Shown piece after piece: positions 1 to 12,614 of a stretch of 64,000 bases of DNA (positions are counted from its first letter, which is position 1; every line of letters begins with the position of its first letter). The stretch comes from Carposina sasakii (Eukaryota > Arthropoda > Insecta > Lepidoptera > Carposinidae): NCBI GenBank assembly GCA_014607495.2, contig CP053149.1:12908120-12972119 (forward strand), in the 5' to 3' direction. The notes beneath the pieces were generated by a model. The model did not search any database, was not told the origin of the DNA, and was given only the letters and a program-made list of their open reading frames with translations. The translations under genes and the position numbers were made by a program.

Positions 1-42
1 GTCATGGTATCAATATTTGCCTGGCTGTCACAAACACCCTGT
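1..42. mobile_element. Truncated copy of the CAGGGTGT-TIR element
   Basis: The first 42 bases match the reverse complement of the left terminus of the element at 41175-41615 (GTCACAAACACCCTG end). The rest of this copy lies off the window. Confidence 0.6.
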
Positions 43-634
43 ATACATATAGAAGTATATGTATGTATAGAAGATTGTAAGTAGGTAGTATTAATTATTA
101 TTGACTAGCCATTCCATCAGTGATCAATGATCATGAGTATATTATATCTATTGTATTTATTTATGGCATGCCAACAACATATACATTTTAAAAATAGAGA
201 ATGGTCCATCCAGGTCTGATGCACATATCACTTATAGGCTAGCACAGCACTTGTATCATACATTATGTATGAATATGTATGTATGTATCTATATGTATCA
301 AGCATGATGTATGTAGGTAATACATATAATAAAATACTAAATATAAATTATTCAGTGTTTTGCTATTTAGAGTTCAAAAATAACCCTTGCTTTAACAAGA
401 AGAAAGCCTCAATATCTCGCATAGCTACAAAGTATCGAGAATCTTCAATAATGACGTCATTTATTACACATTTTATGGCAGTATAATGCGAATTGATAAA
501 AACCGATACTGTTCAGTACAAGGTCGCGTACAAGTATAAATTAATCATAAAGTGCCAACAGTTAGCACACCGTCTAGATACACCTTGAAGCGTAAATATT
601 TAATGACTTACGCTACATACTGTACTGTTATATT

Positions 635-1651
635 ATCTATACATATAATAAAAATGTAACGTATCGCTGTCTGTACATGGAAGATATATGAGAAAAAATA
701 TTGTAGAAGACCTTTATCAACGCAATAGTACCCAAAATAATGATTATTGGAATTTTTGACTGTTTGTCTGTGCGTTTGTGCATGCTAATACGATATTTTT
801 ATTTTCTGATCATTAGAAAATATTTTATGTTCTTTAATAGTATTAATTCCATAATATTATAGAATTCTAGACCACCGGACATCTAAGTGCTTGTTTTTTT
901 TTCTTTTCAGTTTTTTTTATTATGTACATTATTTGGTTCTTTTTTAAGCAGTCGGGTTTTTGGATTTTTTTAATTATATTTTTTTTATTTTATACTTTTT
1001 TGTTATGAGTACCTAGCTACTAATAGATACGCTTCAAGAAACATGCTCAACATGCTCGGCAGCAAGAAGTTTTCGTCTTGCAGCTGTCTAAAAACTTATA
1101 TGTGAGAATGGTTGTAACGCAACTTTCAATCGATATAGATCCTAAACGCTTGGTCGAATCGAAAAATGTTGAGAGAAACCTAATAATGATTTTTAAATAC
1201 CTATTCAACGATACTCCACTCGATATAGTTTGTCGATTTTAATTTTTTTCATTTTCACAAAATGGCGTCCAGCAGTCGCCATATTGAATTTTCACTAACG
1301 TCATGTGTTTAGTGACACTCCCCGAACTAAGAAGAATCTATTGACGTATGAATCATAAAAATCGGTCGAGGTGTTTGGTCTGTGTAGTGCTTCAAAGGAA
1401 CATACATACATAGGCTGTTAAACACAATACCACTCCTTTGCGTCTGTTTGTCGGTTTGTCTGTGCATTTGTGCACGCTAATCTCAGAAACGGCTGAACCG
1501 ATTTCGATGCAGTTTTCAGGAATATATTGTGATAGGTCCCACTTAACATATAGGCTACTTTTTATCCCGGGAAAATGTTTTTATCCCGGATAATTTCGAC
1601 ATTTTGTTTTTTCTGTAGTCCACGCGGACGGAGTCGCGGGCGTCCACTAGT
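635..1651 (+). mobile_element. Lep1/Helitron-like element, rearranged copy
   Basis: Begins TCTATACATATAATAAAAAT and ends CGGGCGTCCACTAGT, the TC...CTAGT ends of Helitron-like Lep1 elements. Compared with the copy at 58185-58516 it carries about 640 extra bases (roughly 790-1430), after which the family sequence restarts with a partly duplicated GTTTGTC segment. Confidence 0.6.
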
Positions 1652-1652
1652 A

Positions 1653-1843
1653 TCTAATATATAGATAAAATTGTCGTGTCGCGTTGTTTGTTACCAAACT
1701 CCTTCGAAACTGCTTGACCGATTTTTATTAAATTTTGTGTGTATATTCAGTAGGTCTGAGTATAGGTCGTGAACCATTTTTTAAACCCCTTCCACGCAAT
1801 AAGCGACATCCACGCGAGCGGAAACGCGGGCAACAGAGCTAGT
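1653..1843 (+). mobile_element. Second Helitron-like nonautonomous element
   Basis: Runs from TCTAATATATAGATAAAATT to GCGGGCAACAGAGCTAGT, directly abutting the preceding element. A diverged, 5'-truncated relative is on the minus strand at about 45202-45355. Confidence 0.5.
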
Positions 1844-2324
1844 TATAAATAAAAATAAGCGCAGACTGTAATCTTTATCAAGATCAACTGGGTACCTTAT
1901 ATACATTCTACATAATTATTATTAATTATAATACTGATAATAAAGTGTCTCGCTCGCTCAAAATATGCAGAATTTTTCAGATTTTTAACTTCCCAGTGGA
2001 GAACGTATACAATGATACAATCGATTTCAATGGGTACTTTGTCGACCTTACTGTTTTGATATAAGTGGCTATTTATTAGTACAATAACTGTTTCTTTTCT
2101 AGTCATATTGCCATAATATTAGAAAAATGTTCCATTGTGTATGTCCGACACGTAGATTGTAGTTGATGTATAAAAGCCATGATTCTTCCTATACCACTGT
2201 TTTTTTTTTTCAAAAATTTTACAAAATTGCCTGTTAGATGGTTGATTTTCAATCAGTATCGCGGATTAATTATTTCTCTGTCGATATCTCCGAGGAAGAG
2301 ACTGGCTTAACATGCTTTACTCAC

Positions 2325-5300
2325 CGTAAGAGAATATTCTAGCACTTGTGACGGGCACGCTGTTGAGCGCGCCGATATGGTTGAGAACAGCGCACCTGTA
2401 GCCGTGGCATTGCGAGTAGTGTACGTAGGTGCGGATGTACACGCTTTCCGAGGTGTTGCCGATGCCGGGACAGATGGCCACGGTCACGTCATCTGTTAAT
2501 AAACAGTTAATTAAGGTCGGCTCGGAGACCGTAAAGATATTATGAGATTCAATAAGCATATCAAGCCACGCCCATTATCCCCCAAAGTGCTTGGACTGCG
2601 TAAATTACGCACCCACTTTACAACAGTTAGCCTAAAACTCCCACGTGGGAGGGATAAGCCTACCGCCGCTTTTCGGGATTTTTTCAATGGTCATATAGCC
2701 TATCTGAAGGATGCTCTCTTTGTCTATATCTAAATCAAGATAGACAACATCAAGTTTATCCTTCAGATTTCAGATAGGCTTTCTGACCATTTTGGAGAAA
2801 TCGGCCCAGAATGACAAAAAGTTTTAGTCATAACTTTATGGGTGCACTAAGATATAGACGGTCTATGAACATTTTTAGCTTACTTAACATTTTTGTCTTA
2901 CTAAGTTATGTAGGTTTATGTCCATATTCTTTCGTCAGTCAAACAAATTTAATTTACTAGTACTAATTAGGTATTACATATATCTGGGGAAAACCGGCCA
3001 TAAATGCCAATATAAAAGGCCAGGCTCTATTGAAATGCTTAAGAGTGGTTAGATATGTTTACCTTTAATAAACTGAATACGTGAATACAATAACATACGT
3101 AGGCAGACACACTGTCTTGACCTATGTCAAATAAAAATTCAGTAACTTACAAAAACATTTTCATTGTCATTGACAAGTTACTGTACCTGAAGTGTGATAA
3201 ATAAATAAATACAAACACAGTATAATTCTTACGAATTAAATATGTTGGGTAATGTAACCAAAATTACCTACCTAAATAACTTGTTTCTACCACTTTGCTA
3301 CTTGGATGTGAACATTATGGTGAATATGAAGTGTTTTTTAATACACTGTATTTTACTGATTTTTATCTCTTAGGTGAATATTTAAAACCGGAATAAGAAC
3401 TTGATGTCATTGACTTACTTAACGTGACATCGTATCTAAATGAGCTAAAGAAAGTGTTACAAAAATATAGCAAAAAAATCAGAAGTACTTACTTAAGTAG
3501 GTACTTATTAATTTCATGAATCCTAATTATGCAAGAATCAAAAAATTGGGGGTTAGAACCACTAATATATCCCCTATTTATGTGATTCATGCATAATTTT
3601 AGCATTCATGAAATTAATCATATTCCAAGATGGCAAAGCGTTTTATAAACTACACTTTTTTGTATCTATACATTTAATCAGAACGTCCTAAGTGGCGCAT
3701 TTAAAAATGAATTGCACAATGTTAGCAAGGCCAGTATTAGGCTAGGTCTAGATACAAGTACCTATGTATAGTCGGTATCTATAGTATCAATGTAAAACCT
3801 GTATCTAATTAATAAGAACAAATTGAGACACATTGGCAAACTCGCTCCTATCTTTATATTAACTAATTGGGTGAGACAGATATGCCGTCACTAAAGCATT
3901 ACATATTCCTATGAATTTTTCAGCATTCGCCATTCTAATGGTTGGTAAATATGGGCGTAACTAAACGATTTTTTTTAGGAGAGGGAGGGCCTTGCCCAAA
4001 TAAAATTGATAGGCAGGTTAAGTACTACTTAGTCAAAGATTCTAGGGTGTGCACACGGCCTATAGAGGAATAATAACAAGGCACACCACACCCCACCTTT
4101 TCTACTCCACGTAGTAAACTAATACAGCACGCGTATGATGAATTTGGTGAGAGCGAGATGTGTCACTTTCAAACGTCAAATCCACAGAGCCAAGTAATAA
4201 CTAGACAAGGCAAGTGTTTCTACTTGGTGTGTAAAAAGGGATTGCAAACCACCTCTATCAGCCCTAATTCATTCAGTCCTGGCTCGAGAACGATTGTCTA
4301 TTCTAATTCCTTAAGTCTATTTTTGACATGCAAAGTACATACACTTAGTTTATCTCGTTATTAATAGCTCTGTGAATTTGACGTTTAAAAGTGAGACATC
4401 TCGCTCTCACCAAATGCATCATACGGGTGCTGGTCATGCCAACAGGGGCAAAAATTTTGTGCGTTAATTTGTATGTAGTTCCTTCTTTTCTTTCCTTCTA
4501 TGTGTTTGATCAATTGCGCATCTTCTGGCACATGAGTTTGGTATTACTGAATCGAAAGTGTTCGTAGGTACTAGGTATCCGACCAAAATATATTATAGAC
4601 TTATAAGTACCTACTATTATTATATTAGGTAGTATTATTAAGTACCTATTAAGGTGGGTTCCCACAGTGCGTGATATTACGGACGGACGCGCACCAACCC
4701 GCACCACGGATCGTGGGAAACGGAGCGTCCGTGGTAATACAGACGCGACCGTTGTGTGCGTCCGTCCGTAGCCGTCGGCGCGTCCGCGAAATCACGCACC
4801 GTGGGAACCCACCTTTAAGTATACATGGCCGCGTGGTGTCGGTAGAGTAGAATTCGTACCACCCCATGTCTGCCCGTGGGTATCGTACGAGGCTATTAAG
4901 GGTTTCCGGGAGGTGGGCAGCAGCGCCTCCCGTGTTGACAACATAGTCCAAAATACAAACTGCGGTCACCAACCCGCCTGCCCAGCGTGGTGACTATGGG
5001 CAAATACCCCATGGCAGTCGTGTGGCGTGCCCTGGGGTAGGCCTACGTCCAGCAGTGGACTGCAATAGGCTGATGATGATGATGATTAAGTATATATACA
5101 TATGTGATGTATATCTATCGACATATTATCACGTACGTAGTAAGTAAATGTAAGTATATGACAAGATTCATTTTGTACCATTGTTAATCTTTATATTCAG
5201 CTACTTTGACTGACAGGTCTTACAGTCAGTAGGTACCTACAACAAAGTGACCTAATGCGTAGTTGGTTTCTATAAACGGGATGCGGATGACTTTATAACA

Positions 5301-8300
5301 CTTTCACATAATAATGCAGGCTAGTGCATATCTAGCAGCTAAAAAAGTACATTACTTTGATCGACGCACTTAAGTGGAGACAGCTGCAGCCACATTACGG
5401 TGCGGTAGTATGTAGGTAGATGTACGGACATGCAACTTTTATGAAGAGGCGACGACGTAAGAACGTATCTATGAAAACCAAATAAGTAGCAACCAAATAA
5501 AAGATAGATGTAAATATAATAGGAATGAAAAGGCCCTAACTGGTAACAATAAAAAACTTTACCTGAGTGAACCTAACTTTGAAATCCTTACTAATATTAT
5601 TAGGTACATTTACATTGTTATTATACATTACATATACAGAGTGTAGCAAAAAGGGTATGTTAAGCGAAAAGCTACGTAAATAGCCCACTATAGAGAACCT
5701 ATCCGCAAAATTTGAGATTCGAAATCACATGTTTATTTTTTCCGATAGTATGGAGAATTTTCCATACTATTAACATATTCTCAAAGAATTTTCATACAAT
5801 CTTGAAAAATAAACATGTGATTTCGAGTCTCAAATTTTGTGGATAGGTTGTCTACAGTGGGCTATTTACGTAGCTTTTCGCTTAACATACCCTTTTTGTT
5901 ACACCCTGTATATTATACATTGTTTTATCGAAAAATAACTATTCAATAGAAGTATAATGTAATATAAATTACCCATACAGAACTTGATGTCTGTGGGCCC
6001 ACGCAAGTTTACGTAAGTAGACTAATTAAATACCGGAAGTAAAAGAAAGCGCTAGAGTAAAGGCACGCCATGGAATTGATATAATCTGAAACTCGAAGGT
6101 TAAAAGGTTATCAATTACGTATTATTTTCACACACCGATGAGGCGGAATGGGTAATCTGTGGGCGGAATCCTGTCGATATCGATCGATAACTTTATTTTA
6201 ACGTCTTCTACAAGTTAACAACACAGCTGTGAAAATCTCAGAAAGACTAGAGCCGGACTCGCGCATCGAGGGTTCCGTACAAACTTAAGTTATCTAAAAG
6301 TACCTAACTAATAGAAGAAATAGAGATAGAAGGTGTTTCTCAGCAATAGGGGGTAATGAATGGGTTTGTCTGTTTATTACTTTTTTATACATAAAAAAAT
6401 TCAAACTTTTGTAAGTATAGGTGCATGGAGGAAGTCATGAGTATTAACTATAGTAGCAGTTTTCTCTTAAGGTATTGGAACCCTATAAACTGAGCCTATA
6501 AATTATTGATTTCAAAACAATGAATTCTAAACTTGTACCTATGTATAATTTTCATATTTTTTTTACTACAAGGTTACTTAATAGCAATCTTGAATTGTTT
6601 AATGTCTTTATTGTTATTGTTTATTAATGGAAAACTTGTGCACAAACAATCACAACTAAAATGTTCATGCATAAATAATAAATAGTAAAATACAAATAAA
6701 TAACCTGTTAGGTGAATGCAATGTAATTTCTGTCTACTAATAACTTACATAAATTATTTATTTTGAGATTCCTCTATGCTTTGAGATCTGAGATCTTTTT
6801 TGCAAATTTTAGAATATTAAATTAATGATATCATGTTGCTGTTAATCATAACTAAAAGATAAAAGTAAATAAATAAAGAAATTTGCATACCTTCATGTTC
6901 AGATCCCATTGGCTCATACAGGTCATAGGTGAGAGTGGACTTATCTGGCAAGACCAGTGATATACGTCCACCAATAGGCCACGGGCAGCGGACGCGACCT
7001 ATAAGACTGTGAAGTATGGTCTGCACATGCCCACTGAAGCCCCATAGTCTTGTTGGAATATACCTAAAAAAATATTAAATATTAATACTATGTACTAAGT
7101 ACTATCTTAATTTAATTTACTTAATCATCTTTTTACACTATTTAGGGTTCCATATAAAAAAATTCAAGAACTGACCCTTATAGGAACACTCATCATGTCC
7201 ATTTGTCTGTCAAATCTACTGAACCAAATTAAGTGAAATGTGCTAGTGTAATACTGTGAACCAAACACAGATGTGTTAAAAGTAAATAAATATGTGAATT
7301 CAACTTGCATTTGGCTGATTTTTAAAGTTTTAAAGCAATATTTATTATGTATTAACTTTCTTTGGCCTTGACTGTGATACTGATCTTTTTGCATTAAAAG
7401 TGCATTTTTTTTTTACAATATTTGAATTCAAGTAAATATTTTATTAAGATAAAACATTTATGTCGTTTCTGACTGTCACACCTAAAACGTAAACCAAATT
7501 TTAGCCTCTCTCTGTTCTTAACATTGCCGAGAGAGAAAAGGACAGGTAGGACTAATTTTACATTTAGGTTTAAGTGTGACTGTCAGAATCGACCATATTG
7601 TCACATGACTTATGCCTGGTTTCACCAATGTCTCCTAAGATTTAGAAGTTTCCTTAACGCATTTTAAGTATCAGTTTTGACAACATTCAATTTCACCAAA
7701 GTTTACGGATTTCCTAACAGCTTAAAAGGTTAGTAGCTCGAATTTTGGGCTCTTAAGTTTAGGTGACATTTTCGTGTACCTATACCTACACGTGTTTGGA
7801 TTTGTATTACCTATTTAGAATTCACGATTTCAAAGATATGGATAACATACATAACATAATTAATAGTTTTCACACTATTGAAGCAGTCGAAGCAGTACAA
7901 ACACTTAGCTTGTTTGCTCGAAGGCGTTTATTTATACCGCGAAAGGCCTAATTTTTTTCAACAACAGTTGACAGTGACAAGACAACAAAGTATTTAAAGC
8001 AAAGGACTGTGTTGTATACAGCCTCATTTTACATTTTTTGACCGTAATTAATAAATGTATTGACAAAATTTATAAGAAATAAGGTTTTTAACTATATTAA
8101 AACACATTGTAGTGATATAATTGTAACTTATTTAAATTAATTTCGCTGTAGACAATTTTCAAATATGTTGTCAAACAAACAAACACACAATTTTAGAATT
8201 CGGTTTTCGACATTACCATTATGTAAGAAATCCATACTTTTTGAGTCCCTATCTTGGTGAACAGTGCTGTTAGAAGTTAGTTTAGGAGATGTCTTTCTCT

Positions 8301-8894
8301 AAAATCTTCCTAACAAAGAGACCATTTAGGAAGCACTGGTGAAATCCGGCATTAGTTACTTAAAGCAACCTGAAAATTTTGTATTTTTAGAGAATTATAG
8401 TTTTAATGTGAAAAAGCAATAAAATATTTAATAAGCAAAGAGCTGGAGGTCCAGGAAAAAATAATTTTGCATTTTCAAATTATGATACATAAAATAAATA
8501 GAAACAAAATGTTTATGTAACTCTCAAGTCTTAAATTATCTCAAGTCCTAAAAGCAAACATCGTGTATCATATAATATAATAAGACCTAATAAGCAAGAC
8601 TATGATCTAGTACTAACTCTACTTGCCTCATACTTATGTGTCATGTTTATGACATCATTCTGCTTCCATCATACATTTCATTAACTACAACAATAACATA
8701 ATATTATTATGCCAAAGCTCTAAAATGTAATAAACTTACGGTTCGTGGAGAAATGGAGCGATAAATAGAATATTTTCTATAAAGTTTCTATCTTTTCCAT
8801 AAATCACTGGTTTCTGCGGCTGACTGTTAACATTGAGTATTCGGAAAAGCACGCATAAGATAACGGCAACAACAGCTAAAAGAACCGTAGACAT
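2325..8894 (-). CDS. Hydr2: Alpha/beta hydrolase ABHD2-type (partial, N-terminal exons)
   Basis: Three exons in transcript order: 8894-8740, 7063-6891 and 2492-2325. Donors are GTAAG, GTATG and GTGAGT, and phases agree across both introns; the third exon ends at phase 1, so the gene continues beyond position 1. The 165 residues seen begin with an N-terminal hydrophobic segment (MSTVLLAVVAVILCVLFRIL), as expected of a type II membrane hydrolase. Then come FSGHVQTI, LPDKSTLTYDLYEP, ICPGIGNTSESVYIRTYV and GYRCAVLNHIGAL, the block order of ABHD2 (Drosophila Hydr2, an acylglycerol-lipase/esterase family). The nucleophile-elbow GxSxG serine and the rest of the triad should lie in exons off the left edge. 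The start is the first ATG of the exon. Family is assigned from memory of ABHD2 conserved blocks; substrate is not inferable here. Confidence 0.9.
2682..2795. repeat. Palindromic MITE-like hairpin
   Basis: Inverted arms built on GGTCATATAGCCTATCTGAA and its complement around a centre of TCTATATCTAAATCAAGATAGA. A related piece (GCCTATCTGAAGGATAAACT) recurs at about 49519-49545. Confidence 0.55.
3508..3618. repeat. 111 bp inverted repeat
   Basis: Left arm ATTAATTTCATGAATCCTAA and right arm ending ATTCATGAAATTAAT are complementary, with AATTATGC/GCATAATT continuing the stem. Confidence 0.55.
4125..4432. mobile_element. 308 bp MITE with long TIRs, copy 1
   Basis: Termini CAGCACGCGTATGATG and CATCATACGGGTGCTG continue inward as complementary GGTGAGAGCGAGAT/ATCTCGCTCTCACC. 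The second copy is at 39535-39840 in opposite internal orientation. Confidence 0.8.
4652..4814. mobile_element. GC-rich 163 bp MITE with TTA target duplication
   Basis: TIRs AGGTGGGTTCCCAC / GTGGGAACCCACCT flanked by TTA at 4649-4651 and 4815-4817. The 3 bp TWA duplication suits a PIF/Harbinger origin. It is markedly GC-richer than the surrounding intron. Confidence 0.75.
4826..5088 (+). mobile_element. Retroposon tail with (TGA)n end, copy 1
   Basis: About 260 bp shared with 34628-34880 (GGCGTGCCCTGGGGTAGGCC, then TGCAATAGGCTGATGATGA). The GGCCTACGTCCAGCAGTGGA motif and trinucleotide tail are typical of lepidopteran RTE-type LINE 3' ends or SINEs using them. Confidence 0.65.
5636..5910. mobile_element. 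Near-perfect palindromic 275 bp TIR element, copy 1
   Basis: Arms of more than 100 bp pair almost completely: ends TACAGAGTGTAGC / ACACCCTGTA, then AAGGGTATGTTAAGCGAAAA and complement, with AAATCACATGTTTATTTTT near the centre. Damaged relatives are at 52172-52370 and 53734-53883. Confidence 0.8.
7462..7598. mobile_element. About 137 bp MITE, copy 1 of 3
   Basis: Arms CTGACTGTCACACCTAAAAC and GTTTAAGTGTGACTGTCAGA surround CTCTCTCTGTTCTTAACAT and GAGAGAGAAAAGGACAGGTA. Sister copies are at 39325-39472 and 41812-41938. Confidence 0.75.
7613..8351. mobile_element. 739 bp nonautonomous TIR element, TTA duplication
   Basis: Ends TGCCTGGTTTCACCAATG and CACTGGTGAAATCCGGCA, flanked by TTA at 7610-7612 and 8352-8354, consistent with a PIF/Harbinger-derived element. 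Inside are subterminal CTCCTAA/TTAGGAG repeats but no transposase ORF. Confidence 0.7.
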
Positions 8895-9699
8895 TGTCGG
8901 TGTCAAGTAGCAATATTTCTACATAACGACAAGCGCTAGAAGTACGGAAATAATTTTTATCCGATAAAATAAATTTCACAGAGACGACAACACCTTCTCC
9001 TTCCACAACACACCACAGACTATTTTTTTATATTTTATTTTGTTTGACTTTTCAAGGAGTATGTAATTACTACGTTAAATTTGTTTGATCAAATGTTTGA
9101 CTGATCTTAACTCTATATGCTGCTACTTCCGTTTCCGTTTAAGTAAAGGGAAACGAAATATAATATTGTCTCTTTCTAACATTAGGTTCGGTCGGTAAAG
9201 ATGCTTGGCTTTAAGATAGTAGTAGGTAACGAACTTCGTGCGGGAATATTGAAACTGGCGGCGCGTGTCCTGTCCAGTGGCGTTTCTGTAGTAACATGAT
9301 TATTACATTACATACATTCATGTATATACACAAAACTGTGTTTTTCTAAACATGGGGTACCTAGAACTGCAGAACCAGGTAGGAGATCCCACAGCCAAGC
9401 TACTGCTTGACCGGGGTCAGATATAAAAAATCAGAATTTTTTAGCTCACCGCCTCTAAATTTCTTTATCATCTCTTACGACATACACGGAAAGAGATTCA
9501 GGTTATGATGCGAGAAGATGGCCACGCGAACCCTTTTGGCTACGACAACACATGGATCGTAAATGGAACTGTCTGGAGCAGCAAACACTGTATGTACCTT
9601 TATAAAGGTATTCTATAATATTTTTTCTTATATATCTTCCAGATAGCGATCCCTTACATTTTTATTATATGTAGCTATATAGATTACGTTTTGGCAACG

Positions 9700-9832
9700 T
9701 CATTTTTTCATCCCGATAGCTATTAGGTACACTAGCCAAATCTCGGTAAACAAAGCTGAATCCCTCAGCACAATGTTTAATGATGAAACGATCAACCATA
9801 TCTCAGCGGATTATAATTAGGTAGGTAGGTAC
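9700..9832 (-). mobile_element. Repeat shared with 47967-48082
   Basis: The reverse complement matches 47967-48082 at roughly 90 percent by eye, including GATATGGTTGATCGTTTCAT and CTTTGTTTRCCGAGATTTGG. Boundaries uncertain. Confidence 0.55.
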
Positions 9833-10113
9833 AATTGCAAACTTGATCTATTTATCAGCTGTTGTTTTTATTTTTGATCTTTTAGATACCTCTTCTATGG
9901 CTCGTGATATTAAATCTTTTGAGAATTTCACGTCGCAAACCTTTCTATTTGAATTGGAACGGTATCTTTCTGTACTTAATTAAAATAGTTCAACTGAAGG
10001 GAAAAGAAAAAATAGAAAAGTAGAATTTTTGAAAATCCTCCTATACCCAACATAGGAATGCAGGAAGCAAAGAAGCATGCCCTCACATCAGAATGCCCGT
10101 TGCTCCCTGTGTA

Positions 10114-10559
10114 TATGTCGTGGCCATATCGTAGAATTGATCATTTCATGAAATGGTCGAGCATTTCATGAAATGGTCGCATTTCATGAAAAGTTCAACT
10201 GTCTATTGGCCACATCATGATATGGTTTGGGCAGATCGATGATTAAAAATCGTTTCTCGATATGGGCAACTAAACGCCCGATCATTTCATGAAGTGGTCA
10301 AGATTATTGATCATATCGTAAAATAGTTACATGAATCACCGGTAGAGGCGCTGCGCGCGTTTTATTTATGTGTGAAGATGGCGGATTTTTCTTTTTAGGT
10401 TATAAAACAAATTAAAGAGAGTAGGGTGACTATGCAGAAGAAGTTCACGGATAGTGTGTTATATTGTATAATGTATATTAGACTTAATGGTGGTTTATAA
10501 TAATATTGTTAAACAAAAACCTTAGATTACGATAGGTTAGGTTAGATGGCCACGACATA
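10114..10559 (+). mobile_element. 446 bp deletion derivative of the 840 bp TIR element
   Basis: Left about 430 bp nearly identical to 60039-60470, then jumps straight to the terminal GGCCACGACATA. See the full-length copy at 60039. Confidence 0.8.
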
Positions 10560-10644
10560 TACATTTTCAACATAAGTTACCTTACCGGTACCTTTTTTAT
10601 TTAGGTATTTAAGCGTGAATTTTAGTTTAATTGATAAGTTAGAC

Positions 10645-10770
10645 GACCTGGCCAAGATCGCGGGCGTCGGTTGGATGCAGGCTGCTTCCGACCGGTAGGA
10701 GTGGAGGTTGTTGGGGGAGGCCTATGTCCAACAGTGGACTTCTCAGGGCTGTAAATGATGATAATGATAA
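10645..10770 (+). mobile_element. RTE-type LINE 3' end fragment
   Basis: A short frame reads DDLAKIAGVGWMQAA, as in the C-terminus of RTE-type reverse transcriptases, followed by GGCCTATGTCCAACAGTGGA and a (TGATAA)-like tail. Confidence 0.6.
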
Positions 10771-12449
10771 GTTAGTAAATATACCATAGAAATATAATAA
10801 AAACTAGCCATACTTTTCGTTCGTTTTCTATTTATTGCCATCCGAAACAATATAAATTATTCACTTTTACAAGTGTACCGTCAAACGTGTGTTTCAAAAT
10901 TGTCCAAATTGACAAATTAAGGAAAAAAAAGATCTGTTACTGGATCAGAATAAAAGGGGGTTGCCAATGTCTCCCGACTGCCCGTCCCTCCCCTACATAC
11001 ACATCCCATGATGCTGCATCCAATAAGAGACCGATACTGCCAATGCGGCGCAGATGGGTTTGCTACTGCCACGATAAGCAAGTAATACTACATATATCCA
11101 TAATAAGTGATACCGCCGGTAAATGTGCAGATACCGGCAGGTATACTTACTGGGGAAAAACAAATAAACACAATTAAATATCCGAACATAATTTAATGGA
11201 AAATGTTCAGGTGCCTATGTAAATAACTAAATTAAGAATAAATAACAATACCTAACATTGATATTTCGAAAAGAAATCTTTATCAAAACATTCGGAGCAT
11301 CTTCAAGAAATACCTACATTACAAAGTTTTTAAAAAATCTGATTTTAATTGTAAAACAGAAGTTCTAAATTAAATATTATATTTCGAAATGTACAGCCAA
11401 TTTATTTAATTTACAAATACCTACATACTTAGACCAGTTAAATATTTTGTATTGTTAGGTAATAACAATATTGCGATTTATAATTGAAATAATTAAGGTA
11501 ATTTAGTATACGAGTACATAGTACCTTTCTTGGTACTATCGTAAGTACAAAATTGTGGCGTTAGAACTTGTATTTAACTTGTTGCCGTTTTATGTGAAAT
11601 GAAACACAACATGTCGAAAAACTATTGAGGTACCTACTCCCACACAAGTTCACACAACAGTTATATAGCGCTAGAAAACATTGTGCAAAACGATAACATT
11701 TTATGATTGTGTGTTACATTTGTTTGTTACAACATGTCGAAAACAGTGTTACTTATACGTTACAAACGCTTCCCACCCTGGTTGATAACATTCAGATCCC
11801 CGCCACCATCCATCGTTTCGCTAACGTTTTGTTCCGAGGCTTGTATGATCCTATACAATACAACAAAAGTTATATTTTGTACATATATAACATGGTACAC
11901 TTCATTAGTTTTACAATATAAACTAACGATTTATAACTTTTTTTACAATTTGTTTTATAAAGTTATCCATCTAATGTACATCTACATTTTATAACTGCTG
12001 TGTGCGAGCGTCTTTACAATAAATAATAATAAAAACCTGCACATAAAACAACATAATCTGTGAAATGGCGAAATTTATCGACCAATTTGCAGAAATCGGG
12101 ATGAAATTCGACCCGCAATTCTAGAGCAACTAGGTAAAATAAGGGGATTACTACGTTAGCTCTTGAAAGTATGAAATAATTTAATTATGGAAGCAAGACG
12201 CCCGCTACAAGACATCTCGCTTCCATGATGAAAATAATCTTACTTTAAGAGTTCACGCTTACCCCAGGTTCAGTGATAAAATTAATTAAGCACGGTTATA
12301 ATATCGACTACCTACGAACCTCGACTGTCTAAATCATATTTCCTGTTAAATATGTATTTAAGAAAAAACATGTTTATAGGCCACCCTATATAAATAATGT
12401 TTTACAACTTTACATCGTTTATAATAAATACCATACTATGACAGAGGCT

Positions 12450-12614
12450 TAGTGCGAGTTTTCACTTCGCATTCGATTGCGTAAACGTAAACTATTCGAC
12501 CAATCACATCGTGCCGTTGTTCTCACTTTCATTACATCACGTCATCATGCCATAATGTGATTGGTTGGCTGTTTTACGTTTACGCGATCAAGTTCGAAGT
12601 GAAAACTCGCACTA
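12450..12614. mobile_element. 165 bp MITE with 60 bp-class TIRs
   Basis: Ends TAGTGCGAGTTTTCACTTCG / CGAAGTGAAAACTCGCACTA. The stem continues through GCGTAAACGTAAA and CCAATCACAT with their complements. Confidence 0.8.

Larger units (their letters stand above)
1..2324. other. Hydr2 intron, repeat-filled, no exon seen
   Basis: Holds a TIR fragment at 1-42, a rearranged Lep1-like element at 635-1651 and a second Helitron-like element at 1653-1843. The short ORFs in it are AT-rich and resemble nothing. The next Hydr2 exon was not found here and must lie to the left. Confidence 0.6.
2493..6890. other. Hydr2 intron 2 with a cluster of short elements
   Basis: Contains the palindromes at 2682 and 3508, MITEs at 4125, 4652 and 5636, and a SINE/LINE tail at 4826. 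The remaining sequence is AT-rich without exon-like signals. Confidence 0.6.
7064..8739. other. Hydr2 intron 1
   Basis: Holds a diverged copy of the GGGTTCCRT repeat (about 7140-7410), the 137 bp MITE at 7462 and the 739 bp element at 7613. No exon seen. Confidence 0.55.

Noticed and set aside
10887..11177. 96-codon frame in the Hydr2-Asx spacer
   Set aside because: No recognisable motif, codon use like surrounding noncoding sequence, and no splice context.
11703..11994. Overlapping 72- and 95-codon frames
   Set aside because: AT-rich, overlapping in two frames, no similarity to known proteins.
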